The position numbers were made by a program, and so were the translations under genes. A model generated the notes under the pieces. It was not told the origin of the DNA. It was given only the letters and a program-made list of their open reading frames with translations, and made no database searches. A DNA stretch of 15,116 nt from CAZMCH01 sp964564735 (GTDB lineage: Bacteria; Poribacteria; DTPJ01): contig CAZMCH010000099.1 of NCBI GenBank assembly GCA_964564735.1, forward strand, positions 1 through 15,116, read 5' to 3'. Position 1 is the first letter of the stretch. The number at the start of each line of letters is the position of its first letter. Positions 6,609-13,508 of this stretch are shown in pieces.

Positions 6609-7631
6609 ATGACGATAAGGGAAACTTTGGAGCATATTGAAGCTGATAATCTATCACCATACGCCTGCCTAAGTTTAAATACACAAGGAAGACAGATAGA
6701 TATAAAAAAATGCGATATAAGAACAGAATTTCAGCGTGATAGAGATCGCATATTACACTCAAAATCATTTAGACGTTTAAAAGACAAAACTCAAGTCTTT
6801 CTCTTTCCCATCGGTGATCATTATCGAACAAGATTAACACATACATTAGAAGTTTCTCAAATCGCAAGAACAATATCAAAATCACTAAGACTTAATGAAG
6901 ACCTTACAGAAGCGATTGCACTCGGTCATGATCTAGGTCATACTCCTTTTGGACATGCCGGCGAATCTGCACTTAATGATGTTGTTCCAAGAGGATTTCG
7001 CCATAATGAACAAAGTTTAAGGGTTGTTGATGTATTAGAAAGAGATGGTGAAGGTCTTAATCTGACATACGAAGTGCGAGATGGTATATTGAAACATACA
7101 AAAGGAAGAGAGCGCATAATATCAAAAGATTTTTTACCATTCACTCTTGAGGGAAATGTTGTCAGAATCGCAGATATAATTGCTTATGTTAATCATGATA
7201 TTGAAGATGCTATACGTGCTGGCATAATAACCCATGATGATCTACCACAAAAATATATAAAAATAGTTGGTGATTCACATGGATCAAGAATTGATTGTAT
7301 GATAAAAGACGTTATAAATAATAGCCTCGATTCTGATGAAATTAAAATTAGCAATGACATTTTGAGTGCAATTGAGGGATTAAGGGATTATCTATATAAC
7401 GAAGTTTACACACGTAACGAGATAATAAACGAAATAAAAAAAGCAATAAAGGCTTTAAAGGAATTATACCATTACTTTGTTGATAATCCTGAATTGATTC
7501 CCAAAGAATATATCAAAATAGCAAATAATGATATTGAGTTGGCGGTATGTGATTATGTTGCTGGGATGTCAGACAAGATGGCTTTGAATAAGTATCAGAA
7601 GTTATTTTTGCCACAGCCTTGGAGTGAATAA
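6609..7631 (+). CDS. dgt: Deoxyguanosinetriphosphate triphosphohydrolase (dGTPase), HD superfamily
   Basis: A 340-residue HD-domain enzyme of the shorter bacterial dGTPase-like type, which splits dGTP or other dNTPs into the nucleoside and triphosphate and so trims the dNTP pool. Metal-binding residues are H78 ('RLTHTLEV'), H107-D108 ('GHDLGHTPFGH') and D189 ('IADIIAYVNHD'). The N-terminal 'IRTEFQRDRDRILHSKSFRRLKDKTQVF' region (seen in two parts around residues 37-64) is characteristic of the family. Several in-frame starts exist: TTG 6576, ATG 6588, ATG 6603 and ATG 6609. The last was chosen because family members usually begin with MTIRE-like sequence and a weak GGA (6598-6600) sits 8 nt before it; the choice is uncertain. 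It has its own promoter. The next gene follows after 5 nt and is probably co-transcribed. Confidence 0.92.
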   Translation: MTIRETLEHIEADNLSPYACLSLNTQGRQIDIKKCDIRTEFQRDRDRILHSKSFRRLKDKTQVFLFPIGDHYRTRLTHTLEVSQIARTISKSLRLNEDLTEAIALGHDLGHTPFGHAGESALNDVVPRGFRHNEQSLRVVDVLERDGEGLNLTYEVRDGILKHTKGRERIISKDFLPFTLEGNVVRIADIIAYVNHDIEDAIRAGIITHDDLPQKYIKIVGDSHGSRIDCMIKDVINNSLDSDEIKISNDILSAIEGLRDYLYNEVYTRNEIINEIKKAIKALKELYHYFVDNPELIPKEYIKIANNDIELAVCDYVAGMSDKMALNKYQKLFLPQPWSE

Positions 7632-7636
7632 ATATT

Positions 7637-8467
7637 ATGAAAAGAGGGCATAGTATAAAACTTGAGAGATTGATCATTTGTTTTATTATATGTTCCATAC
7701 TCATCAATTTTACTCAAATAAGCTACGCTTTTTCCTATTTTCATGGAACTGGATTGCTGGATACACCAACAGCCTATATATTGGATAATGGTGTTTTTGA
7801 TACAGGAATAGATATATTAATAAGCGATTCTAAAAGGCAAGAGATGTCGTTTAAGCTCGATTTTGGTTTGTTGAATTTTTCAGAATTTGGTATTGTCTGC
7901 CTGAAAAAAGATAATAAAGATTTTATAACAGGAAATGCGAAATTTATCCTAGCAAGAGAAGAAGGTATTTTGCCAGCCTTTGCTTTTGGAGTAGATAATG
8001 TAGGCGAAGATATTGATAAAAAAGACGATAAATATAATGTTTCTTTTTATGCAGTCATAAGTAAGCAATTTAATTTGCCCCTAATACACCTAATTAATAC
8101 AAATCTTGGATTTGGTAATAAACGATATGTAGATGAGGAATCAATAGGCAAATATCTGCATGGCGGTTTTATTGGTCTAAATAAAGATATATTGATAACT
8201 TCACGAGATATGCGTCTATCTTTTATTGGTGAAATAAAAGGTAATGGCATTAATATTGGATTAAAATGCTTGCTAAAAAGCGGTCTTGGTGTTAATTTGG
8301 CAGTCGGGCAATTGGCTTCAGGAGATGAGGTAAACCAGTATCATTTTGGCATATCTTTTACAAATGCCCAAATTATAAAAGAAATCAGCCAAAGTATAGG
8401 ATTATCAAAGCAAGCTGTTCGTATATCTAACGAGGCGAAATCAAAAGCTGATGATAACAAAAATTAG
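7637..8467 (+). CDS. Exported protein, probable outer-membrane beta-barrel (YjbH-like N-terminal motif)
   Basis: 276 residues starting 5 nt after dgt; GGAG (7621-7624) lies inside the end of dgt, 12 nt ahead. A signal peptide is clear: basic start (residues 1-11), hydrophobic core 12-26, and probable cleavage after 'ISYA' at residue 31. The mature protein starts with 'FHGTGLLDTPTA', which resembles the GLLxTPTA motif at the start of YjbH-like and related outer-membrane proteins. It continues with alternating polar/hydrophobic stretches separated by Gly/Asp/Asn turns, ending with 'YHFGISFT', then a charged helical tail (about 245-276). This fits a small periplasmic-facing barrel, but the length is short and the family call is tentative. 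It may be functionally unrelated to dgt and merely share its promoter. Confidence 0.6.
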   Translation: MKRGHSIKLERLIICFIICSILINFTQISYAFSYFHGTGLLDTPTAYILDNGVFDTGIDILISDSKRQEMSFKLDFGLLNFSEFGIVCLKKDNKDFITGNAKFILAREEGILPAFAFGVDNVGEDIDKKDDKYNVSFYAVISKQFNLPLIHLINTNLGFGNKRYVDEESIGKYLHGGFIGLNKDILITSRDMRLSFIGEIKGNGINIGLKCLLKSGLGVNLAVGQLASGDEVNQYHFGISFTNAQIIKEISQSIGLSKQAVRISNEAKSKADDNKN

Positions 8468-8603
8468 GACTTTTTTTGCCTGTGTTTGCCGATGACTTCA
8501 AAAATATGTGTAAAAAAACTAATCTAGTTGACCGTTATAAGCCATCTTACACAAAATGTTTTCAAATACCAAATTTATATAGTTTCGAAAATTACGAATA
8601 TTC

Positions 8604-8632
8604 TTGACATAATAAGGCAGTTTTGGTAAACT
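8604..8632 (+). promoter_or_regulatory. Sigma-70-type promoter upstream of the OmpA lipoprotein gene
   Basis: TTGACA (8604-8609) is a perfect -35, followed by 17 nt and TAAACT (8627-8632) as -10. The start would be near 8639, which gives a leader of about 300 nt. Confidence 0.65.
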
Positions 8633-8637
8633 ATGTA

Positions 8638-8660
8638 AGACTTTATACGTTTGAAAGTCT
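8638..8660 (+). promoter_or_regulatory. Inverted repeat at the predicted transcription start
   Basis: AGACTTT (8638-8644) and AAAGTCT (8654-8660), a perfect 7-bp inverted repeat with a 9-nt centre, begins 6 nt past the -10 box. It could be a dimeric repressor operator or a protective 5' stem-loop of the mRNA. Confidence 0.35.
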
Positions 8661-8762
8661 GAATAATATTCGCAATGTATTTTAACTTTTTATTAATATA
8701 TACATTATTCAAATGGAGATGGTGAAAGGGGGTGTAAAAACAAGCTTTATGCTTGTTGTTTG

Positions 8763-8813
8763 GAGAATATTGGATTTTTATTTAGCAGGTTAACGGAATC
8801 CATTAATATTCTC
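8763..8813 (+). other. Long hairpin in the leader of the OmpA lipoprotein gene
   Basis: GAGAATATT (8763-8771) pairs with AATATTCTC (8805-8813), and the adjoining GGATT (8772-8776) pairs with AATCC (8797-8801), leaving a 3-nt bulge and a 20-nt loop. Fourteen base pairs in all, without a following T-run, so an mRNA structure rather than a terminator is likely. A 7-bp hairpin (8739-8745 with 8751-8757) lies just upstream. Confidence 0.45.
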
Positions 8814-8923
8814 TAGTCTTACTATACTGAGAGCAATGCTTTTATTAGAAAAAAGATTGTTAGGCTTTCAGTAAACACAATTGTTTTATATACTTTCTGA
8901 TAGTTATAAACTGCTTATATGAT

Positions 8924-8931
8924 AAAGGAGG
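8924..8931 (+). promoter_or_regulatory. Consensus ribosome binding site of the lipoprotein gene
   Basis: AAAGGAGG, 9 nt before ATG 8941: a full-strength Shine-Dalgarno sequence, the best in the window. It suggests high translation of the lipoprotein. Confidence 0.75.
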
Positions 8932-8940
8932 ATTTGAAAG

Positions 8941-9795
8941 ATGAAGAGAACGTCATTATTAATGGCATTAATCAGCTTGGCTCTATGTATTGCATTCATA
9001 GGTTGTGGTGGATATGTTAAAAAAGATGAATTAGAGAAGCAACTTTCAGATCAAAAGATGGATATTGAGCAAAGAGTTCAACTCGCACAAGATGCTGCAG
9101 CAACTGCAAATGATAAAGCAGACAAAGCATTATCCGCTACCAGAAATATGGATAAAATGAAAGAAGAAATCCTGATGACCGTTGATGGGAAAATTGATGC
9201 GGCAATGGTTACCGCAAAAGGCGATGCAGAAAAGACAAGAGCTGAAATGAAACGATTAGCGGAAGATGCTGCTGGTAATGCGCTTTCAGAAGCTAAAGCT
9301 TTTATGATCGCAGAAGATGAAAAAGTAAAACAAGCTGCAAAAGAAGCAGCAGATAAGGCAATGAACGCAGCAATGGAAGCTGATAAAAGAGCAGAAGAAG
9401 CGGCAAGACAAGCTGAAATTGCAAAAACACTACCAAAAGTTACTGGACCAGATGTTTTCACTGTCTATTTTGACCCGGGCAAGATTGCAATTAAACCGGA
9501 AGGGGTTTCTGAACTAGAAAAAGCGGCTGCTATGATTAAAGAAAATCCCGGTGCGATTGTGAAAATTCATGGACATGCAGATAACACTCCCGTTGTCTAT
9601 AGCAAATTCCGTAACAATTGGCTCTTATCACAAGCTAGAGCAGAAGCAGTTAAAAACTATCTTGTTGATAAACTTGGTGTGCCTGCTGATGCCTTAAAAG
9701 AATCTGTTGGTTTTGGTGAATATAAACCAGCAGCAGCAAATGATAAAAAGAGTAAATGGGAAAATAGAAGAGTTGAAATACTTATTTCAAAGTAA
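8941..9795 (+). CDS. OmpA-family peptidoglycan-associated lipoprotein with Ala-rich coiled coil
   Basis: 284 residues. The signal peptide (1-21) ends in a lipobox 'AFIGC', with C22 as the acylated residue. Residues about 27-165 form a long Ala/Lys/Glu helix that should be a coiled coil, similar in character to murein lipoprotein. Residues about 171-284 are an OmpA C-terminal peptidoglycan-binding domain: 'VYFDPGK', 'IHGHADNTP' (D214), 'NNWLLSQARAEAV' (R233) and 'ENRRVEILI' (R276-R277). The spacing 'KFRNNWLLS' is closer to the MotB-like subtype than to classic Pal. It should tether the outer membrane to the cell wall. A perfect lipobox and ribosome binding site, its own promoter and its own terminator indicate a single-gene, highly expressed unit. 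Confidence 0.9.
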   Translation: MKRTSLLMALISLALCIAFIGCGGYVKKDELEKQLSDQKMDIEQRVQLAQDAAATANDKADKALSATRNMDKMKEEILMTVDGKIDAAMVTAKGDAEKTRAEMKRLAEDAAGNALSEAKAFMIAEDEKVKQAAKEAADKAMNAAMEADKRAEEAARQAEIAKTLPKVTGPDVFTVYFDPGKIAIKPEGVSELEKAAAMIKENPGAIVKIHGHADNTPVVYSKFRNNWLLSQARAEAVKNYLVDKLGVPADALKESVGFGEYKPAAANDKKSKWENRRVEILISK

Positions 9796-9853
9796 TCAAG
9801 CTTTTATTGATTTGTCAGTTTCTATTTGCTTATTATGATATTCGTTTTTGTGT

Positions 9854-9888
9854 TCTCATGCCGATTATAGATCGGCATGAGATTTTTT
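9854..9888 (+). terminator. Intrinsic terminator of the lipoprotein gene
   Basis: A perfect 12-bp stem, TCTCATGCCGAT (9854-9865) with ATCGGCATGAGA (9871-9882), a 5-nt loop, then six T (9883-9888). It lies 58 nt past the stop codon. Confidence 0.92.
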
Positions 9889-10185
9889 CGGGAGTATTCT
9901 ACGCATTACAAGATCGCAATGATTGACAAGCTTAGTATTGAAATAAAATTTAAGAAGACCCTCAATTATAAAAAGCAAATCTACCTTTCTATCAGTCCGA
10001 ACTTACCAAATTTTCTTGCAATAAAATACGAATACCTCACTCAAAAATGGAAATTGATATGAATATGCTGAGGAGATGATTTCTGCTAATATTATTATAT
10101 ATTTATTCAGATTGAAAATTAGTATTTTTTATATCTTATAAAATTGCTATAATGTAATTCGAACAAATTTAATTTTCATAACGAT
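9889..10185 (+). other. Intergenic region of about 300 nt before galU
   Basis: AT-rich sequence between the lipoprotein terminator and galU. The only recognisable signal is an extended -10 promoter near the right end. A 61-codon frame that starts inside the terminator stem (9877-10062) has no ribosome binding site and no protein-like features, so it is not called. Confidence 0.5.
10145..10153 (+). promoter_or_regulatory. Extended -10 promoter of the galU operon
   Basis: TGCTATAAT (10145-10153) is a perfect extended -10 element. The -35 region at about 10125-10130 is only a T-run, which such promoters tolerate. The start would be near 10160, about 38 nt before the galU ATG. Confidence 0.5.
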
Positions 10186-10197
10186 TTGAGGTGTAAA

Positions 10198-11130
10198 ATG
10201 AAAGTTCGTAAAGCGATAATTCCAGCAGCCGGATTAGGAACAAGATTCTTGCCAGCTACAAAGTCTTTACCAAAAGAAATGATACCAATTGTTGATAAAC
10301 CAGCAATTCAATATATTGTAGAGGAGATAGTAGGTTCTGATATAAGAGATATACTTATAATAACGGGTCGTGGAAAAAGAGCAATTGAAGACCATTTTGA
10401 TAAATCATTTGAATTAAATGAATTATTAAAAGAAAAAGGCGATCATGCAAGTCTTGAAACTCTTGAAGAAATCGAAGAAATGGCGGACATTCATTATCTA
10501 AGACAAAAAGAAGCATTAGGAACGGGTCATGCAATATTAAAAGCGAAATATCATATTGCAAATGAGCCATTCGCTGTATTATATGGCGACGATTTAGTAA
10601 TATCAGAAATACCCTGTATTAAACAACTTATAGACCTATATGAAAAATATAATTGTTCTATATTAGCTGTTCAAGAGGTACCAAAGGAAAAAGTTAGCAG
10701 TTATGGTATTATATCAGGAACAAAGGTGAATGGCGAAGTTGTAATGGTAGATAAATTGATAGAAAAGCCAGACCCAAAAGATGCCCCGTCTAATCTAGCC
10801 TTTCTTGGAAGATGCGTCCTTGATCCTGCAATATTTGATATTCTTGAAAGAACAAATCCAGCAGAGGCTAGCCGAGAGATTCAGCTTACAGATGCAATAC
10901 AGGAACTAGCCAAAACAAAGGCTGTATATGCGAGGAAAATAGTCGGTAAATGGCATACCGTAGGCGATCCATTATCGCATCTAAAGACTACAATAGAATT
11001 TGCTCTAGAACGCCCGAAAATTGGACCTGAATTAAAAAACTATCTTATTGATTTAGGGAAGAAATTGGAATCAAATATTCCAGAAAAAGAAAAAAAATCT
11101 AGCAAAAAGGACGAATCAGCTAATAATTGA
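10198..11130 (+). CDS. galU: UTP--glucose-1-phosphate uridylyltransferase
   Basis: 310 residues, the usual GalU length. It makes UDP-glucose from UTP and glucose-1-phosphate for surface polysaccharide and sugar-nucleotide pools. The nucleotide-binding start 'AAGLGTRFLPATKSLPKEM' (10-28), the 'DKPAIQYIVEE' box (33-43), 'ALGTGHAI' (106-113), 'LYGDDL' (128-133), a 'LIEKPDP' box and 'GKWHTVGDP' near the end are all family hallmarks. ATG 10198 was chosen because GAGGTG (10188-10193) lies just before it. An in-frame TTG at 10186 overlaps that site and would only add four residues. The last 15 residues are a Lys/Ser-rich tail beyond the fold. First gene of a tight forward cluster; the phosphatase gene follows after 17 nt. 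Confidence 0.95.
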   Translation: MKVRKAIIPAAGLGTRFLPATKSLPKEMIPIVDKPAIQYIVEEIVGSDIRDILIITGRGKRAIEDHFDKSFELNELLKEKGDHASLETLEEIEEMADIHYLRQKEALGTGHAILKAKYHIANEPFAVLYGDDLVISEIPCIKQLIDLYEKYNCSILAVQEVPKEKVSSYGIISGTKVNGEVVMVDKLIEKPDPKDAPSNLAFLGRCVLDPAIFDILERTNPAEASREIQLTDAIQELAKTKAVYARKIVGKWHTVGDPLSHLKTTIEFALERPKIGPELKNYLIDLGKKLESNIPEKEKKSSKKDESANN

Positions 11131-11147
11131 TTACGTGTTAATTATCT

Positions 11148-11939
11148 ATGGTGGATATACATTCACATATTCTTCCTAATATCGATGATGGACCGTCAAA
11201 TATAACTGATTCACTTGTTATGTTGGCTAATACCTTTGCTTCTGGGATTGATACTGTTATATCAACCCCTCACCTTATTGATGGCTTATCAGAAGATAGA
11301 ATAAATGAATGTAATGAAGCCTTAGTTGAATTAAGAAATATTACAGAAAAGAATGACATCAATATACAATTAAAAAGCGGATTTGAATGTTATATAACAC
11401 CTGATTTTACGAAAAAAGATGCCAATTTATCTAGTGTTACTATAAACAAAAATGGAAGATACCTTCTTATAGAATTTCCAATGAAAAGCATACCTCCGTA
11501 TGCAGATGAGGTTTTTGCTAATCTAAAAACAAAAGGGATAATGCCTATAATAGCACATCCAGAGCGTAACTATGAGATAATGGAAGACCCAAACATATTA
11601 TATAACTTTATATTGCATGGCTGTCTTGCGCAGGTTAACGCAGGTAGTATTATTGGTCATTATGGAAAACAAATAAAAGAAACATCAAAGATTCTATTGA
11701 GTCATAATATGATACATCTAATTGCATCTGATATGCACTCTGTATCATCACTGACAATCAAACAAGCTATGCCTGATTTAATATCAATAATAGGTCATAA
11801 TGAAGCGTTAGATATGATTAATGATAATTCTTTTTATATCCTTCTAGGCAGAGAATTTAAAAGGAAAACACCTATACCCTATGAATATCAAAAAAGAAAT
11901 ATAGGTAATCTCTTTGGAACAATGAGGAAAAAAGAGTAA
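11148..11939 (+). CDS. CpsB/CapC-family PHP-domain tyrosine phosphatase
   Basis: 263 residues matching the manganese-dependent PHP phosphatases (CpsB of Streptococcus, YwqE of Bacillus) that dephosphorylate tyrosine kinases controlling capsule and exopolysaccharide synthesis. Metal-site residues are present in order: H5 and H7 ('DIHSHILP'), D14 ('IDDG'), H42 ('STPHL'), E80 ('GFECYI'), H137 ('AHPERN'), D195 and H197 ('SDMHS'). No signal peptide. The start ATG 11148 gives the typical N-terminus, but no good ribosome binding site precedes it, so translation may be coupled to galU 17 nt upstream. No matching tyrosine kinase or Wzc-like gene is in the window. Another PHP hydrolase activity is possible, but the match to this family is close. 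Confidence 0.88.
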   Translation: MVDIHSHILPNIDDGPSNITDSLVMLANTFASGIDTVISTPHLIDGLSEDRINECNEALVELRNITEKNDINIQLKSGFECYITPDFTKKDANLSSVTINKNGRYLLIEFPMKSIPPYADEVFANLKTKGIMPIIAHPERNYEIMEDPNILYNFILHGCLAQVNAGSIIGHYGKQIKETSKILLSHNMIHLIASDMHSVSSLTIKQAMPDLISIIGHNEALDMINDNSFYILLGREFKRKTPIPYEYQKRNIGNLFGTMRKKE

Positions 11940-11946
11940 ATTTTTT

Positions 11947-12354
11947 ATGAAAATATTGGGATTGGATGTCGGTGATGTATTGATTGGTGTTGCTGTTAGC
12001 GATCCTTCTGAGACAATAGCTCAAGGGCTTGATTCTATAAGACGAGTCTCACTAAAAAAAGATATTCAGGAAATATCACTGATAATAAAAGATAATGATA
12101 TTGAAAAAGTAGTTGTCGGATTACCAAAAATGCTAAATAATGAAATCGGAATACAAGCAAAAAAGGTAATGGATTTTGTTGAAAAACTACGCGAATCAAT
12201 TGATATTCCAATAATTATGTGGGATGAAAGATTATCCACCGTTTCTGCAAATAGAACATTAATAGAAGCAAATATCAGCCGAAAAAAACGCAAAAATCTA
12301 ACAGACAAAATGGCAGCAACAATTATTCTTCAAGGATACCTAGATAGCCAATGA
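11947..12354 (+). CDS. ruvX: Putative pre-16S rRNA nuclease / Holliday junction resolvase-like (YqgF)
   Basis: 135 residues, the normal length for the RNase H-fold YqgF/RuvX family, thought to process the 5' end of 16S rRNA. The catalytic landmarks are D7 in 'LGLDVG', 'GVAVSD' (14-19), 'VVVGLP' (55-60), D93-E94-R95 ('WDERLSTVSA') and D120 ('TDKMAATIILQ'). A small oddity is 'DVGDVLIGVAV' where most members have an Arg just before IGVAVSD. It starts 7 nt after the phosphatase stop; the purine-rich end of that gene (GAGGAAAAAAGAG, 11924-11936) can act as its ribosome binding site. It precedes mltG by 10 nt, a frequent pairing in bacteria. Confidence 0.92.
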   Translation: MKILGLDVGDVLIGVAVSDPSETIAQGLDSIRRVSLKKDIQEISLIIKDNDIEKVVVGLPKMLNNEIGIQAKKVMDFVEKLRESIDIPIIMWDERLSTVSANRTLIEANISRKKRKNLTDKMAATIILQGYLDSQ

Positions 12355-12364
12355 GGTTAAGATT

Positions 12365-13492
12365 ATGTCTGAATTACCCGTTAATAATAGATCAATTATA
12401 AAAAAAATATACGATATAGCATTAAAGAAAAATCAAGAAAGTGATTTACATTCAGTAATTTCTGATCTAAGAATAAGTCTATCAGGAGTAAAAATTGCGT
12501 TTATTATAATTTTTTTATATGCAATTGGGATATTAATATCTTATTCATGTATAAATCAAATCCTTGCGCCTGTTGAAAATTCAGCTAATACTGAAAAAGT
12601 CATAAAAATAGATACAGGAATGAGTATTTCATCAATAGGTTCTTTATTAGAATCAGAAAATCTTATTAAAAGCTCATTAATTTTTCAGTTGGTAAGTATT
12701 TTAACAGGAAAAAGTCATTCACTTAAAGCAGGAGCATATTCTATCAGAGCAAATATGAGTATTACAGATATAATAAAGAAGATTAATTCTGGTGAGACGA
12801 TTGTATATAAACTTACAATTCCAGAAGGATTAACAATTGCGGAGATTGCCTCAATATGGGAAAGAGATGGCTTCGGAAAGTCAACAGATTTTATAGATTT
12901 AACTACTGACGTTTCTATGCTTAATAAGTATAATATAGAAGCTGATAGTTTAGAGGGATATTTATTTCCTGATACATATATTTTTCCTTATGGAATATCA
13001 GAACGAGAAGCCATAGAAAAAATGCTTGAACATTTTAATAAACAGATTTCTAATGCTTTGAATGGCAAATCAATTGATAGTCAAAAATTACATGAAATTA
13101 TATCGCTTGCCTCTATAATTGAGAAAGAAGCAAAAGTTAGCGAAGAAAGACCAATAATATCTGCGGTTTATCATAATCGCTTGAAAATTGGAATGAAACT
13201 TGAGTCATGCCCAACTGTATTATATGGATTAGGCTATCCCAATAGAGAATTAACTTATGATGATCTAAGAAATGCAAGCCTTCGATATAATACATACGTT
13301 TATAATGGGCTTCCCCCTGGACCTATTTGCAATCCGGGGCTAAAATCAATTATTGCAGCAATAAAACCCGCAGATGTTCAGTATTTATATTTTGTGTCAA
13401 AAAACGATGGAACACATCACTTTTCAGAGAACTATAACGACTTTTTGAGTGCAAAAAGAAAATACCAATCACAATCATCGAAGCGCTCATAA
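12365..13492 (+). CDS. mltG: Endolytic murein transglycosylase MltG (YceG-like)
   Basis: 375 residues. A short cytoplasmic N-terminus (1-42) is followed by one membrane helix (about 43-62, 'VKIAFIIIFLYAIGILISYS'). Next come a LysM-like subdomain (about 78-150) and the YceG catalytic domain (about 150-370). The probable catalytic glutamate is E253 in 'LASIIEKEA'. 'YHNRLKIGMKLESCPTVLYGLG' (split around residue 279) and 'GLPPGPICNPGLKSI' are strongly conserved in the family. It cleaves nascent glycan strands at the outer face of the inner membrane and so sets chain length. GAGGT at 12353-12357, overlapping the ruvX stop, serves as ribosome binding site 7 nt ahead of the ATG. lpxC follows after 16 nt. 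Confidence 0.93.
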   Translation: MSELPVNNRSIIKKIYDIALKKNQESDLHSVISDLRISLSGVKIAFIIIFLYAIGILISYSCINQILAPVENSANTEKVIKIDTGMSISSIGSLLESENLIKSSLIFQLVSILTGKSHSLKAGAYSIRANMSITDIIKKINSGETIVYKLTIPEGLTIAEIASIWERDGFGKSTDFIDLTTDVSMLNKYNIEADSLEGYLFPDTYIFPYGISEREAIEKMLEHFNKQISNALNGKSIDSQKLHEIISLASIIEKEAKVSEERPIISAVYHNRLKIGMKLESCPTVLYGLGYPNRELTYDDLRNASLRYNTYVYNGLPPGPICNPGLKSIIAAIKPADVQYLYFVSKNDGTHHFSENYNDFLSAKRKYQSQSSKRS

Positions 13493-13499
13493 TGAATCT

Positions 13500-13504
13500 G
13501 GAGG
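13500..13504 (+). promoter_or_regulatory. Ribosome binding site fixing the lpxC-fabZ start
   Basis: GGAGG, 4 nt before ATG 13509. An ATG at 13449 in the same frame would overlap the end of mltG by 44 nt and add 20 residues unlike LpxC, so the later start is preferred. Confidence 0.7.
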
Positions 13505-13508
13505 AATA

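Larger units (their letters stand above)
8468..8940 (+). other. 473-nt intergenic region with promoter and long structured leader
   Basis: No convincing gene is present. It contains a sigma-70 promoter (8604-8632), an inverted repeat at the predicted start point (8638-8660), a small hairpin (8739-8757), a longer bulged hairpin (8763-8813), a second weaker promoter candidate (TTGTTT 8881-8886, 18 nt, TATAAA 8905-8910) and the strong ribosome binding site of the lipoprotein gene. A 27-codon frame at 8713-8793 lacks a proper ribosome binding site. No intrinsic terminator for the upstream dgt unit was recognised; a T-run at 8471-8477 has no stem before it. Confidence 0.6.

Noticed and set aside
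8503..8557. TGTGTAA / TTACACA inverted repeat in the intergenic region
   Set aside because: Arms of 7 bp with a gap of over 30 nt are expected by chance in AT-rich sequence, and there is no positional link to a promoter.
9078..9461. 127-codon reverse open frame inside the lipoprotein gene
   Set aside because: It is the antisense of the Ala/Lys-rich coiled coil; low-complexity GC-biased third positions keep the frame open. The forward gene has a lipobox, domain and ribosome binding site.
9877..10062. 61-codon forward open frame before galU
   Set aside because: It begins inside the stem of the lipoprotein terminator, has no ribosome binding site and no recognisable protein features.
10077..10142. 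Mini frame after 'GAGGAG' at 10071-10076
   Set aside because: The purine-rich site directly touches the ATG with no spacing, and the 21-residue product is just AT-rich sequence read as Ile/Leu/Phe.
13449..13508. Upstream in-frame ATG extending LpxC-FabZ by 20 residues
   Set aside because: It would overlap the end of mltG, the added residues do not resemble LpxC, and GGAGG stands just before ATG 13509.
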